Positions 1 through 8,171 of a stretch of 64,000 bases of DNA are shown in pieces. The position numbers and the translations under genes were made by a program. Origin of the DNA: Lachnospiraceae bacterium. Its GTDB lineage: Bacteria; Bacillota; Clostridia; Lachnospirales; Lachnospiraceae. The stretch spans positions 2,576,501 to 2,640,500 of the forward strand of contig AP025573.1 of NCBI GenBank assembly GCA_022845895.1, in the 5' to 3' direction. The notes under the pieces are model-generated. The model searched no databases, was not told the origin of the DNA, and was given only the letters and a program-made list of their open reading frames with translations. Numbering within the stretch: position 1 is the first letter of the stretch; every line of letters begins with the position of its first letter.

Positions 1-821
1 GCCGCAAGACCGTATCCTCCCATAAACCGGTTCACAGCAGCATAGTTGTACGTATTGCCCCCTGTAAACCTCTGAGACGTGCTGTCCATCTTGATGTCTT
101 CATAGAGTCTTTCTTCCGTCCTCCGCCCATCCATGCTGTCTTTCTGCCGGATAAGAAGGGAATCTGGCTTTCCGATACTGCCGCCCCACTCCTTCAGCTT
201 TTCTTCTGATATGTATCCCTTTGCCATATGTGAGGACGGTTCCACATAATCTTCGTACCAGCCGCACAGGGTAAATGTCTCCTCTTCTGTCCGAAACAGC
301 CCTATCTCTACCGTAAGCCGGACTTTCATCCCCTTCTTGGGCTCACGGATGCCGAGATGTTCCAGTGCCCGAAGCGGCAGCATAAGATCTTGCCTGCCCT
401 TCGGATAGCCCCCGCTTATACCTGTATATGCAGGCCGTTCCATCACTTCCCAAGCCGTCTTGTCCAGACATGTCATCTCACAGAGAGGGGTGCTGTCCGG
501 TTCTTCATATGCATATCCGGGGGTACTGCTTCTCCCCACTTCCTTTATGTAGCTTAAGCTCTTTGTCTTTTCATACTGTCCCTTCGTCGGATCTTCCAGA
601 TATGTGGCAGCCGCCGTACCGTCCTGCCGCACCGACTTCAGGTATTCTGCCTGGATCTTTCCGCGGGAGACGCCGAACACCATGCAGAGCGTCACGATTC
701 CGAGCACTACCGCGCCGAATAGGATCCGGTTCCTGCCTCTGCCTGCCTTCCCGATCTTCCTTGACAGCATACGTATGACCTGGCTATTTGTATTGGGAAC
801 ATGACCGCTGCTTCGTCTCAT
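1..821 (-). CDS. ABC transporter permease, FtsX/MacB-like (3' end beyond window)
   Basis: The reading frame is open from an ATG at 821 to the left edge, giving about 273 residues without a stop; the C-terminal part lies outside the window. There is one hydrophobic segment at residues 33-52, followed by a long extracellular-type domain rich in charged residues. This is the N-terminal layout of FtsX/MacB-type permeases. The ATG overlaps the TGA of the ATPase gene (ATGA), so the two are translationally coupled and should form one exporter. With the histidine kinase and response regulator upstream this resembles the VncRS/BceRS-type modules that handle peptides or cell-wall antibiotics. The substrate is unknown. 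The family call rests on context and topology, since the conserved FtsX domain is not visible. Confidence 0.75.
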   Translation of the reverse strand, partial: MRRSSGHVPNTNSQVIRMLSRKIGKAGRGRNRILFGAVVLGIVTLCMVFGVSRGKIQAEYLKSVRQDGTAAATYLEDPTKGQYEKTKSLSYIKEVGRSSTPGYAYEEPDSTPLCEMTCLDKTAWEVMERPAYTGISGGYPKGRQDLMLPLRALEHLGIREPKKGMKVRLTVEIGLFRTEEETFTLCGWYEDYVEPSSHMAKGYISEEKLKEWGGSIGKPDSLLIRQKDSMDGRRTEERLYEDIKMDSTSQRFTGGNTYNYAAVNRFMGGYGLA

Positions 822-1498
822 GGCTGTTCCTCCTGTCCCCATATCTTTCCGTCTTCGATACGGACGATCCGGTCCGCCATCTGGGCCACTTCTTCTTCAT
901 GGGTGACGATAATGAGTGTCTGGTGGAACTGCCTGGCACATGTCTGAAAGAGTCCGATGACTTCCATGCTTGTCCTGGAATCCAGATTGCCGGTCGGCTC
1001 ATCAGCCAGGATGATTGCAGGCTTGACGGAGAGCGCCCTCGCGATTGCCGCCCTCTGTTGCTGACCGCCGGAGAGTGTCTCCGGCATCTCGTAAAGCTTC
1101 TCCTTCAGCTTCAGCACTTCGGCAATATGGTCTATATACGCTTCGTCCACAGGCATCCCGTCCAACCTAAGCGGCAGGAGGATATTCTCGTACACGTCCA
1201 ATACCGGCACGAGATTGTACTGCTGGAATACAAATCCGATATTTCTTCTGCGGAAGATGGTACGTTCTTCCCTGTCCATATCCCTCAAGCTGTTCTCTCT
1301 GATCCACACCCCGCCTGCCGTCGGCTCGTCCAGCCCGCCCATCATATTCAGAAGGGTGCTCTTCCCGCTGCCGGAGCTGCCGACGATAGCCAGGAACTCC
1401 CCTTCCTCAACCGTAAGGCTCACTCCGTCGAGCGCACGTACCTCGTTCGCCCCATTTGTATAATACTTCCTGAGGCCTGCTGCCTTCACCATCTCCAT
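818..1498 (-). CDS. ABC transporter ATP-binding protein, LolD/MacB type
   Basis: This 226-residue protein is a complete single nucleotide-binding domain: Walker A GSSGSGKS at 40-47, Q-loop Gln92, signature LSGGQQQR at 142-149, Walker B with DEPTG at 166-170 and switch His200. It carries the NLDS extension typical of the LolCDE/MacB/FtsE subfamily. It would power the FtsX-like permease that overlaps its stop codon. It lies 57 bases after the histidine kinase gene in the same direction, so kinase, regulator and exporter are probably co-expressed. Family assignment is firm; the exported substrate cannot be told. Confidence 0.92.
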   Translation of the reverse strand: MEMVKAAGLRKYYTNGANEVRALDGVSLTVEEGEFLAIVGSSGSGKSTLLNMMGGLDEPTAGGVWIRENSLRDMDREERTIFRRRNIGFVFQQYNLVPVLDVYENILLPLRLDGMPVDEAYIDHIAEVLKLKEKLYEMPETLSGGQQQRAAIARALSVKPAIILADEPTGNLDSRTSMEVIGLFQTCARQFHQTLIIVTHEEEVAQMADRIVRIEDGKIWGQEEQP

Positions 1499-1555
1499 AT
1501 GCTGTCTCCTCCTCTTAAATACTGCTGTATATAAGTGCCAGTATAGAGGATAAAT

Positions 1556-2482
1556 CTAACAAAGTTCTAACAACTGCATCTCTACTTTTACCCCCGGATC
1601 CATCCTGACTATCCTCATGAACCCTCCATGGCGTGCTACGATCTCTTTTGCGAGGTACAGGCCGATGCCATAGCCTTCCTCGGACGTGACCCGGCTACCC
1701 CGGTAGAAACGCTGGAACACCTTGTTTTCTTCGCCTTTTGCTATGCCGATTCCGTAGTCCCGGACCTGGATGCTGCAGAACATCTCATTCTTTACCGCCG
1801 AGACTTCCACCACTCCTTTGGCCCTGCTGTACTTTACAGCATTGTCCAGTACATTGAGCAAGGCTTCGCCGAGCCAGCCGGCGTCATGGGGACATTGTAT
1901 CTTCTCCGGGACTGCCGCCTCGACAGTGACTCCTCTTTCTTGTGCCTTCCGTCCTATCTGCCCCAGAGCCCCGGATATCGTGGCGGACAGATCCGTCTCC
2001 TCCTTCCTGACCTGTATGATGTGGTGCTCCAGGCGGGACATCTTGATAAAGCTCTCCACGAGAAAATGCAGTTTCTGTTCTGCACATCTTACTGCCTCCA
2101 GATACTCCTTTGCATCTTCCTCTTCTATGCTTTCTTCCTGCAGAAATTCCAGATAGGTTTCCATATTCGTAAGAGGCGTACGCATCTGATGGGCAATCTC
2201 CGTAATCAGCTGCTGTATCTGCGCGCGGCTTCTCTCCACCTCTTCCTGCCTGCCCATCGCCATCCTCTGGATTCTGGACAGCGTATGCTCGATATGAGCA
2301 TAGAGCGTCTCCTCACAGGCTGACACTCCTGTAACCTCTGTTCCATTCAATATGTCGGCAGCCAGCTCTGCTATCTCTTTGAGCTCCTTCTCCCGCTGTC
2401 TCCTCTGCCTGTAGTACGCCGTGCCAAACCCGGCACACAGCCCGCCAAGACCGGCTCCAATCAGTCCCATCCACATATGCAT
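1556..2482 (-). CDS. Sensor histidine kinase with one N-terminal membrane segment
   Basis: This is a 308-residue kinase. A glycine-rich hydrophobic stretch at about residues 4-22 is the only clear membrane segment, and no extracellular sensor domain follows. The phosphoacceptor H-box EIAHQMRTPL has His98, the N-box LLNVLDNAVKYS has Asn214, and the G-boxes DYGIGIA and GYGIGLYLAKEIV follow. Such small kinases usually do not sense a ligand themselves but respond to a partner membrane protein, often the ABC exporter encoded beside them. That fits the ATPase and permease directly downstream. The partner is the response regulator that ends 33 bases upstream. Confidence 0.9.
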   Translation of the reverse strand: MHMWMGLIGAGLGGLCAGFGTAYYRQRRQREKELKEIAELAADILNGTEVTGVSACEETLYAHIEHTLSRIQRMAMGRQEEVERSRAQIQQLITEIAHQMRTPLTNMETYLEFLQEESIEEEDAKEYLEAVRCAEQKLHFLVESFIKMSRLEHHIIQVRKEETDLSATISGALGQIGRKAQERGVTVEAAVPEKIQCPHDAGWLGEALLNVLDNAVKYSRAKGVVEVSAVKNEMFCSIQVRDYGIGIAKGEENKVFQRFYRGSRVTSEEGYGIGLYLAKEIVARHGGFMRIVRMDPGVKVEMQLLELC

Positions 2483-2515
2483 CCCGCCTGTCCCTTTCCT
2501 TTGTACTTTGCTCTG

Positions 2516-3196
2516 TCATTCGCCAAACCTGTACCCCATGCCGAATACATTCTCTATGTACTTCTCCTGTCGTTCTTTTGATTCAATCTTCTTTCTCAGC
2601 CGGTTCACCGTGACACTGACCGTATTCTCACCGACAAACTGTCCGTCGATGTCCCAGACATGCTCCAGCACACTGTCCTTCGTCAGGACCTGTCCCGTAT
2701 TCTCCATCATAAATTCCAGAAGGCGGTACTCCTTTGGCGTGAGATGGACTTCCTCTTCTCCAACCCAGACCTTCTTCTTACCCGGATGCAGCCTTAATCC
2801 GCGGCAGGAAAGCACCCTCTCCTGTCCGCCGGACCGCCGCGTCACCGCCTCAATTCGTCTGATGAGCACTTTCATCGGAAACGGCTTCACCACATAATCA
2901 TCCGCACCTGCGTCAAAGGCCGCCAGCATATCCTTCTCTTCATCCCTTGCCGTCAGGAAGATGGCCGGTACTTTCCTTCCCTTTGAAATGTCTTTGAAAA
3001 GTCCTATCCCGCTGCCGTCCGGCAGGCCGATATCCAGTATGAGCAGTGCTGTCCTTTCGTCCGCCGCGACCGCTCTGGCCTCCTTACAGGTATAAGCCTG
3101 CAGCGTCTCATATCCTTCTTTTTTCAAGGCAATGTCCAGCGCCTTGTTCAGCAGCCTGTCATCTTCTATGATTCCTATCGTCATTACCCTTTGCAT
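2516..3196 (-). CDS. OmpR-family response regulator
   Basis: This 226-residue regulator has a receiver domain (acidic pair at 11-12, phosphoacceptor Asp55 in LLILDIGLPDG, Thr82, Lys104) and a winged-helix DNA-binding domain from about 125 to the end, finishing with the typical GYRFGE. It is the first gene of the regulator-kinase-ATPase-permease set, so it probably controls that exporter. An in-frame ATG at 3184 would begin the protein at MTIGIIEDD, which fits the family equally well. A GAGGGG ribosome binding site lies very close to the ATG at 3196, so the start is not settled. Confidence 0.92.
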   Translation of the reverse strand: MQRVMTIGIIEDDRLLNKALDIALKKEGYETLQAYTCKEARAVAADERTALLILDIGLPDGSGIGLFKDISKGRKVPAIFLTARDEEKDMLAAFDAGADDYVVKPFPMKVLIRRIEAVTRRSGGQERVLSCRGLRLHPGKKKVWVGEEEVHLTPKEYRLLEFMMENTGQVLTKDSVLEHVWDIDGQFVGENTVSVTVNRLRKKIESKERQEKYIENVFGMGYRFGE

Positions 3197-3450
3197 CTCC
3201 CCTCTTCTTATGCTTCAGCATTTGATTTGAGCTACATCTGTCATTATTTAAATCATCTAACTCTTGCTTTGTTTTGCGTACGATTTCTCAAAACATCCTA
3301 TTTCTTAATTAAATACATTTTATCATAACTTATTAGATATTTCGCTATGAATTTAAGATATCCAAACTCGGTTCATCTGCACCAAACCAAAGCTTATCTC
3401 GACTCTGCTTCGCTTCATTTCGCTATATGTGCGCTGCACGGTAAACATAC
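3197..3450. other. Intergenic stretch upstream of the response regulator
   Basis: AT-rich non-coding DNA lies between the regulator gene and the tsf terminator. It must hold the minus-strand promoter of the two-component system, but I cannot pick out a convincing -35/-10 pair. Short open frames here overlap tsf out of frame and show no family resemblance. Nothing else was seen. Confidence 0.4.
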
Positions 3451-3495
3451 AAAAGAAGAGCCGATTGCAAATTTACTTGCATCGACTCTTCTTTT
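3451..3495 (-). terminator. Intrinsic terminator of rpsB-tsf
   Basis: Two arms of about 15 bases (GAAGAGYCGAT and its complement, then GCAA/TTGC) flank a short AT loop. On the minus strand the hairpin ends in CTTCTTTT, 33 bases after the tsf stop codon. Confidence 0.85.
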
Positions 3496-3527
3496 ATGTG
3501 TCTGTCGCGCTTATACTAGATACTTAA

Positions 3528-4448
3528 TTACTGACCCATCTGTGCCGCTACTTCAGCCGCAAAGTCTTCGTTCTTCTTCTCAAGACCTTCTCCGGTCTCA
3601 AAACGGATGAATCTTTTCACTGACATATTGGCGCCAGCCTCTTTTGCCACCTTCTCTACATACTTGGCAACCGTCAGGTCGCTGTCCTGTACGTATACCT
3701 GGTCCAGCAGGCAGATTTCTTTCATCTCCTTGTTGAGACGTCCGATGATCATCTTCTCGATAATGTTGTCCGGCTTGTCAGGATTCTCTACTTTAGCCTG
3801 GGCAAGCAGAATCTCTTTTTCATGGTCGATATATTCCTGTGACACTTCATCACGTGACGTGTACTTCGGAGACATTGCAGCAACCTGCATAGCCACGTTC
3901 TTCAGGCATGTTCTGATATCGTCGTTGACAACATCTGTATCGGCTTCTACAAGAACACCGATACGGCCGCCACCATGGATGTAAGATACGACACAGCCGT
4001 CCGTCACTACTTTTTCAAATCTTCTGATGTTCAGATTTTCGCCGATAACAGAGATTTTTTCTGTGAGGGCATCTTTCACCGTCTTAGATGTATCTTCCTT
4101 CCATGCCTCAGCCATGAACGCGTCCATATCAGCCGCGTCCGTGCCCACTGCCTGTTCTGTCACTGCTTTGACGAATCCCTGGAACTCGGCATTCTTTGCC
4201 ACGAAGTCCGTCTCGGAGTTCACCTCTACGATTGCCGCCGTCTTATCGTCTTTTACTTCGGCCATGACAAGGCCTTCTGCTGCGATACGTCCAGCCTTCT
4301 TCTCTGCTTTGGCCTGTCCGTTCTTCCTCAGGTATTCTACCGCTTCATCCATATTGCCGTCTGTCTCGTTAAGAGCCTTTTTGCAGTCCATCATTCCCGC
4401 GCCTGTCATCTCTCTTAACTCTTTTACCATACTAGCTGTAATTGCCAT
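3528..4448 (-). CDS. tsf: Translation elongation factor Ts
   Basis: EF-Ts is the nucleotide exchange factor that regenerates EF-Tu-GTP. The N-terminal UBA-like helix pair carries the hallmark LREMTGAGMMDCKKAL, and the core has the family TDFVAKN motif. At 306 residues it is normal for the family. An in-frame ATG at 4463 exists, but it is part of the ribosome binding site ATGGAGGA that serves the ATG at 4448, so I place the start there (MAITASMVKEL). It follows rpsB by 49 bases in the usual rpsB-tsf operon and is followed by a strong terminator. Confidence 0.97.
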   Translation of the reverse strand: MAITASMVKELREMTGAGMMDCKKALNETDGNMDEAVEYLRKNGQAKAEKKAGRIAAEGLVMAEVKDDKTAAIVEVNSETDFVAKNAEFQGFVKAVTEQAVGTDAADMDAFMAEAWKEDTSKTVKDALTEKISVIGENLNIRRFEKVVTDGCVVSYIHGGGRIGVLVEADTDVVNDDIRTCLKNVAMQVAAMSPKYTSRDEVSQEYIDHEKEILLAQAKVENPDKPDNIIEKMIIGRLNKEMKEICLLDQVYVQDSDLTVAKYVEKVAKEAGANMSVKRFIRFETGEGLEKKNEDFAAEVAAQMGQ

Positions 4449-4497
4449 CTTATCGTCCTCCATCTACATTATAGTCAGGAAGTTCCCTTCCTTTGAA

Positions 4498-5247
4498 TTA
4501 GTTTGCTTCTGCTGATTCCTCGTAAGCGTCTTCGCCTTCTACGTATTCTTCTTCGTATCCGGTTGCTCCCTGGTTAGCTTCGATAACAGCATCTGCCATC
4601 TTGGAAACGATTAATTTAACTGCACGGATAGCATCATCATTTCCTGGAATCACATAATCCAGCTCTTCCGGGTCACAGTTCGTATCAGCGATTCCGATAA
4701 GCGGAATGCCAAGCGTATGTGCTTCCTGTACGCAGATTCTTTCTTTCTTAGGGTCGACTACAAAGATTGCATCCGGTGCTTTCTTCATCTCTTTGATACC
4801 GCCAAGGTTCTTCTCAAGCTTCTCCCATTCTTTCTTCAGCTGGATAACTTCTTTCTTAGGCAGCACATCAAAAGTACCGTCTTCTGACATTCTTTCGATT
4901 TCTTTCAAGCGGTTGATTCTGCTCTTGATCGTCTTGAAGTTCGTGAGCATGCCACCGAGCCATCTTTCATTTACATAAAACATTCCACAACGTTCAGATT
5001 CAGTCTTGATAGCGTCCTGCGCCTGCTTTTTCGTACCTACGAACAGGATGGATCCGCCTTCTGCTGCGATATCAGAGATTGCCTGGTAAGCTTCGTCTAC
5101 CTTGCCTACAGACTTCTGTAAATCGATAATATAGATACCGTTTCTCTCTGTGTAGATGTATGGAGCCATCTTAGGGTTCCATCTTCTTGTCTGATGTCCG
5201 AAGTGGACACCTGCTTCTAAAAGTTGTTTCATTGATATAACACTCAT
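4498..5247 (-). CDS. rpsB: 30S ribosomal protein S2
   Basis: This 249-residue S2 has the conserved start [20 protein letters not shown], the RRWNPKM motif, and the family signature around [12 protein letters not shown]. The acidic C-terminal tail ([16 protein letters not shown]) is common in Firmicutes. A GGAGG ribosome binding site precedes the ATG. It is the first gene of the rpsB-tsf operon. The leader is about 120 bases long, and its promoter seems to overlap the terminator of the preceding NlpC/P60 gene. Confidence 0.98.
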   Translation of the reverse strand: MSVISMKQLLEAGVHFGHQTRRWNPKMAPYIYTERNGIYIIDLQKSVGKVDEAYQAISDIAAEGGSILFVGTKKQAQDAIKTESERCGMFYVNERWLGGMLTNFKTIKSRINRLKEIERMSEDGTFDVLPKKEVIQLKKEWEKLEKNLGGIKEMKKAPDAIFVVDPKKERICVQEAHTLGIPLIGIADTNCDPEELDYVIPGNDDAIRAVKLIVSKMADAVIEANQGATGYEEEYVEGEDAYEESAEAN

Positions 5248-5363
5248 GTCTTTTCCTCCATTTGGTTTTCATTCTTCCGCATATTTCTTTTCTGTAAGAC
5301 CGTCTCCTCTGAGCTTAGGCACCGATACAGACAACCATATGCGTGTTTTTTTGCGACTGTTGT

Positions 5364-5392
5364 ATATTACCACAAAAAGCCTGTAAATGCAA
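5364..5392 (-). promoter_or_regulatory. Predicted sigma-A promoter of rpsB-tsf
   Basis: On the minus strand TTGCAT (5387-5392) and TAATAT (5364-5369) are separated by 17 bases, about 110 bases ahead of rpsB. The -35 hexamer lies inside one arm of the terminator hairpin at 5374-5416. Confidence 0.55.
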
Positions 5393-5416
5393 GGGTTTTC
5401 TTGCATTTACAGGCTT
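5374..5416 (-). terminator. Terminator after the first NlpC/P60 gene
   Basis: A near-perfect hairpin has arms AAGCCTGTAAATGCAA and the complement around an 8-base loop. On the minus strand it is followed by TTTTTGTGG. It ends the gene that stops at 5464. Confidence 0.85.
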
Positions 5417-5463
5417 GATTCTACATTTTCTGAAGATATGGATTTCCGTCCTGCTCTTCCTGA

Positions 5464-6699
5464 TTACCAGTAACGTCTGACCCCGAGTACGGTCCTGTAG
5501 TTCGCAGGGCTGCTGATCTTGATTCCACCGGCCGGATACGGCTTGCTGTTAGATGCGTGGACGATCTGGTTGCCCCCTATGTATATCGCCACATGGTCGC
5601 TGTACACGATGACATCACCTGGAAGTATATTCGAATATGCTACTGCCTTCCCTCCGGCGAGCTGTCCCCATGAATCCCTCGGTGTCGAAATGCCGAACAG
5701 CTTGTGTACGGACTGTACGAAGCCGGAACAGTCGGCTCCGTTTGTCAGGCTCGTGCCGCCATAGACATAAGGATTGCCTACATATGTACACGCTTTTGAC
5801 GCAATCTGCTGTCCGAGAGATGCATTGCTCGGCTTATTCGTACTGTTGCCGCCGTTATTGTTGGACGGCTTGTTCGTATTGCTGTTGTTATTCGAGGGCT
5901 TGCTGGTGTTATTGTTGTTTGAAGGTTTGCTCGTATTATCGTTCGTATTGCCGGACGGCTTCGACATTCCGCCGTTATTCGTATCTCCCCCGGATGATGG
6001 CTTGCTGCTGCCTGGCGCTTCATCCGTTCCGCCGTTATCGATGGAAGCGGTCATGTTTTCCGTGTCTTGCGTCAGCGCTCCGAGCTGCTCCGCTGCTTCT
6101 TCCTTCGCCGCGGCCAGCTGTGTATCAAAGTCAGCTATCTGGCTTCTCATCTCGGACAAGGTCCCTTCCAGATTCGTCTGCTGGCTGCTCAGGTCTTCTG
6201 CCATAGCCTCCATCTCAGCCTCGCCGGATTCCAGTTCCTCTTTCAGTGACGCGACCTCATTTTTCGTCTCCACATATTCTTTGAGCATCTTTCTGTCGTA
6301 GGTATGTACTTTCTGCACGTACTCCGCCTTATTGACCAGATCGGAATAGCTCTTGGCGGATACGACCGTCTCAAGAAAGCTCGTATCGCCCTGTTCATAC
6401 ATGTACTGTATACGAAGCTTCATCGCCTCATACTGTTCCTGCTCTTTTTCGCTGGCCTCCTTATAGTCGCTCTCCGCCTGCGCGATACGCTCTTTCTGCC
6501 CGGCCATATCCTGCTTCAAGGCGTCAAATTGTACCAGAAGGCTGACCAGTCTGGCATTGACATCCGCAGCCTGGGCTTCCACTGCCTGCTTCTGCCCCTC
6601 CAGATTATCAACGCTGTCAGGTGCTGCCATTACAGGAGCTGCAACTAAAGAACTCATCACTAAAGTAGTGATGAGTGCCTGTCCGAATCGTTTTTTCAT
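5464..6699 (-). CDS. Secreted coiled-coil NlpC/P60 cell-wall hydrolase, copy 1 (type A)
   Basis: This 411-residue protein probably cleaves peptidoglycan stem peptides outside the cell. It has a signal peptide (MKKRFGQALITTLVMSSLVA, cleavage near VMA/AP), then a long coiled coil to about residue 200 as in CwlO/PcsB. Next comes a low-complexity linker of repeated KPSNNN units, and a C-terminal NlpC/P60 domain with GADCSGF (Cys324), His369 and His381. The start at 6699 is preferred over an ATG at 6711, because only the former has a ribosome binding site at a workable distance. The Asn/Ser/Lys linker sets it apart from the three neighbours. It has its own promoter and terminator. Confidence 0.92.
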   Translation of the reverse strand: MKKRFGQALITTLVMSSLVAAPVMAAPDSVDNLEGQKQAVEAQAADVNARLVSLLVQFDALKQDMAGQKERIAQAESDYKEASEKEQEQYEAMKLRIQYMYEQGDTSFLETVVSAKSYSDLVNKAEYVQKVHTYDRKMLKEYVETKNEVASLKEELESGEAEMEAMAEDLSSQQTNLEGTLSEMRSQIADFDTQLAAAKEEAAEQLGALTQDTENMTASIDNGGTDEAPGSSKPSSGGDTNNGGMSKPSGNTNDNTSKPSNNNNTSKPSNNNSNTNKPSNNNGGNSTNKPSNASLGQQIASKACTYVGNPYVYGGTSLTNGADCSGFVQSVHKLFGISTPRDSWGQLAGGKAVAYSNILPGDVIVYSDHVAIYIGGNQIVHASNSKPYPAGGIKISSPANYRTVLGVRRYW

Positions 6700-6786
6700 A
6701 TTCTCACCCATCCTTATTAATCATTGTGCGGCAGAAATCTCTATCTCCTGTCGCTTTCTCTCATACGCCCCCGCATATCTAAGGTC

Positions 6787-6815
6787 AGAATACTACATTT
6801 TACTATTTTTTTCAA
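6787..6815 (-). promoter_or_regulatory. Predicted promoter of NlpC/P60 copy 1
   Basis: TTGAAA (6810-6815) and TATTCT (6787-6792) on the minus strand are separated by 17 bases, about 90 bases before the start codon. Confidence 0.55.
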
Positions 6816-6843
6816 TATATTTACAGAAATTGCCAGCTTTTTC

Positions 6844-7932
6844 CTACCAATATCTTGCATAACCGACTGCTCTTACGTTGCTGACCATGATATTGGTTCC
6901 GGTCTGCTGCGCCTCGATCATCTTGCCGTTGCCGATATAGACGCCTACATGCCCGGGCTTCCAGGCGATATCTCCCGGCTGTGGATTGGATACTTTCTTT
7001 CCGGCCGCATACTGCGCCTCAGAATTTCTCGGAATCGAGATTCCCGCGACACGGTGCGCATACTGGACGAGGCCTGAACAATCCAGTCCTACTCCCGGTG
7101 TCGTTCCTCCCCACTTATACGGAACGCCGAGCTGTGAATAAGCAGCGCTGACTATCGCCTGTGCGACCGCTGTATCTCCCTGTCCCTGATAGGATGGCTG
7201 TGACGTGGATGGCTTGCTTACGCCGCCTCCGGTGCTTCCTGGGCCTGCGTCTCCTGACGGCGTCTGTGCCGTCTCCTGCTGCCGTGCCTGCTGCTGTCTT
7301 GCCTCTTCCTCTTTCCTGCGTTCTTCGGCAGCCTTTTCAACCGCGGCCTGTATCTCGCCGTCGAGGTTGGCAATCTCTGCCTGCTTGCTCTCGAGTGTCG
7401 CGTCAAGACTGTCCTTGTCCGACTCGAACTGCTGCTGCATATCTTCCATGCTGGCCATCTCTTCCTCCAGCGTATCCTTAAGGTCAGCTACTTTCTGCTT
7501 CGTCTCCACATAAGCTGTCAGCATCTGCCGGTCATATGTATGTACATTCTGGACATATTCCGCCTTGTTTACAAGGTCTGAAAAGTTCTTAGCGGATACA
7601 AGCGTCTCTACAAAGCTTGTGTCTCCTTCTTCATACATGAACTTGATGCGGAGCTTCATGTCTTCATATTGTTCTTCTTCCTGCTTCTGGGCTTCCTTTA
7701 AATCATCTTCCGCCTTTGTAATTTCTTCACCCTTTTCTATCAGATCACTTTCCAGCTGGCTGATCTTCGACACAAGTTGTGTCAGTTCCTCCTGAAGGGA
7801 ACCGACTTCACTTTCAGCCGCCGCTTTATTCTTCTTCAAATCGTCCACCGTAGGTTCAGCAAATACCGGCGTCGCTACGAGCGCGCTCGCCACGGACGCT
7901 ACGATGACAGCCTGGGTCAGTCTATTCTTCAT
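6844..7932 (-). CDS. Secreted coiled-coil NlpC/P60 cell-wall hydrolase, copy 2 (type B)
   Basis: At 362 residues it shows a signal peptide ending near VFA/EP, a coiled coil at about 28-210 (VDDLKKNKAAAESEV), a Gln/Gly/Ser linker and an NlpC/P60 domain. The catalytic Cys is Cys285 in GLDCSGL and the His is His328 in GHVGVYIG. At the third catalytic position it has Glu340 where its three neighbours have His. Glu is also used in the mycobacterial enzyme RipA, with the same 12-residue spacing from the His, so activity is likely kept. It shares the TTPGVGLDCSGL region with copy 4, not with the adjacent copies. Confidence 0.92.
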   Translation of the reverse strand: MKNRLTQAVIVASVASALVATPVFAEPTVDDLKKNKAAAESEVGSLQEELTQLVSKISQLESDLIEKGEEITKAEDDLKEAQKQEEEQYEDMKLRIKFMYEEGDTSFVETLVSAKNFSDLVNKAEYVQNVHTYDRQMLTAYVETKQKVADLKDTLEEEMASMEDMQQQFESDKDSLDATLESKQAEIANLDGEIQAAVEKAAEERRKEEEARQQQARQQETAQTPSGDAGPGSTGGGVSKPSTSQPSYQGQGDTAVAQAIVSAAYSQLGVPYKWGGTTPGVGLDCSGLVQYAHRVAGISIPRNSEAQYAAGKKVSNPQPGDIAWKPGHVGVYIGNGKMIEAQQTGTNIMVSNVRAVGYARYW

Positions 7933-8048
7933 TATTTCACCTTTCCTGTTATTATACTTTTTTAGTGCTGATATTCCATATGGTAAAACCGTTGCACTTC
8001 TGGTGTCATTCGGGATATACCTGTCTAAAATTTCATATATACACGTAA

Positions 8049-8077
8049 AGGATACTATATATCGTTTCTTAATTCAA
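8049..8077 (-). promoter_or_regulatory. Possible promoter of NlpC/P60 copy 2
   Basis: TTGAAT (8072-8077) and TATCCT (8049-8054) on the minus strand lie 17 bases apart. The -10 is a weak match. The leader would be about 110 bases. Confidence 0.4.
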
Positions 8078-8133
8078 CATTTTTCTGTAAAATGTGACAG
8101 GTAAATTATAGTACAGGTGATAGTTCTGGTATC

Positions 8134-8160
8134 AAAAAACGGACCGGTCGAACCGGTCCG
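8134..8160 (-). terminator. Terminator after NlpC/P60 copies 4 and 3
   Basis: The perfect hairpin CGGACCGGT-TCG-ACCGGTCCG is followed on the minus strand by TTTTTT, 12 bases after the stop codon at 8172. Confidence 0.92.
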
Positions 8161-8171
8161 CTGCTGCTTTA

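Noticed and set aside
788..1534. Long plus-strand open frame of 248 codons
   Set aside because: It lies antisense over the ABC ATPase gene, which has all motifs intact; the plus-strand product shows no family features.
3347..3610. Small plus-strand open frame near the tsf terminator
   Set aside because: It runs through the terminator hairpin and into tsf antisense, and has no ribosome binding site or family resemblance.
5810..6010. CRISPR-like or tandem repeat signal
   Set aside because: The repetition is the KPSNNN codon pattern in the linker of NlpC/P60 copy 1; units are short, variable and in frame.
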